From: JAAGZL01 sp050288625
Lineage (GTDB): Bacteria > Pseudomonadota > Gammaproteobacteria > Chromatiales > Chromatiaceae
DNA length: 39,678 nt
Reading direction: 5' to 3'
Assembly: GCA_050288625.1 (NCBI GenBank)
Contig: JBNKEE010000038.1
Coordinates: 1-39,678 of the forward strand
The notes beneath the pieces are model-generated. The model ran no database searches, was not told the DNA's origin, and saw only the letters and a list, made by a program, of their open reading frames with translations. The first letter of the stretch is position 1. Each line of letters begins with the position of its first letter. The translations under genes were made by a program, and so were the position numbers. Positions 39,604-39,678 of this stretch are shown here, one piece after another.

Positions 39604-39678
39604 ATGTATATCCTGATTGCTGAAGACCAGCGTGTCATTCAGATGATGCTCGAGTCGGCGCTGGCGGAGTGGGGTTTT
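39604..39678 (+). CDS. Response regulator receiver domain, N-terminal part (3' end outside window)
   Basis: The first 25 codons of a response regulator cut by the window edge. The protein starts MYILIAEDQRVIQMMLESAL, where the first beta strand ends in the acidic pair (E7, D8) that binds Mg2+ in the receiver pocket, followed by helix 1 and AEWGF. AAGGA lies nine bases before the ATG. The output domain is not in the window. Confidence 0.85.
   Translation, partial: MYILIAEDQRVIQMMLESALAEWGF

Overview
The window looks like a chromosomal segment of a gammaproteobacterium. The evidence is the end of the spc operon followed by a complete alpha operon in the usual gamma order (secY end, rpmJ, rpsM, rpsK, rpsD, rpoA, rplQ), together with uvrA, an MFS gene and ssb in an order I recall downstream of rplQ in Pseudomonas. 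Genus cannot be read from the sequence. The sucrose synthesis/amylosucrase operon resembles those known from halotolerant methanotrophs and some chemolithotrophs.

Layout: 1-3670 ribosomal/RNA polymerase block closed by a clear intrinsic terminator. 3695-8190: SAM hydrolase-like protein, a membrane protein, a previously easy-to-miss 26-codon minus-strand gene with a strong ribosome binding site and its own terminator, a GT4 glycosyltransferase, and a Cache-GGDEF diguanylate cyclase. 8223-13703: BASS-family transporter, uvrA (its stop codon lies in a REPIN-like palindrome), a spermidine-synthase-like methyltransferase-fold protein, a two-helix membrane protein and a VOC protein. 13934-19848: sucrose operon (sucrose-phosphate synthase, sucrose-phosphate phosphatase, fructokinase, amylosucrase), which lies between uvrA and the MFS-ssb pair. 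19992-25453: MFS, ssb, a 57-codon charged protein, a LysR regulator divergent from a small secreted acidic protein whose leader carries a terminator-like hairpin, and a GspE/PilB-type ATPase.

25454-31800 is rich in C/G-rich repeats. A 53-bp module family with CCCCCTCA / TGAGGGGG ends brackets a DUF559 endonuclease gene; the same family recurs after ssb, between lon and rsmA (as 76-bp tandem copies) and before the restriction locus. A MarR regulator and a tautomerase each have an identical perfect 16-bp palindrome at the same distance before the start codon, a clean autoregulated two-gene circuit.

31982-38860 is an AT-richer accessory (probably acquired) defence locus: a ribbon-helix-helix regulator, an M.TaqI/M.Eco57I-like adenine methyltransferase, an Eco57I-like fused nuclease-methyltransferase of 1017 residues, a GIY-YIG nuclease with an extra C-terminal domain that may be PUA/EVE-like, and a membrane-anchored DUF2726-zinc-finger protein. 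A REPIN closes it. The window ends with a small XRE regulator and the first 25 codons of a response regulator. No tRNA, rRNA or CRISPR array was seen.
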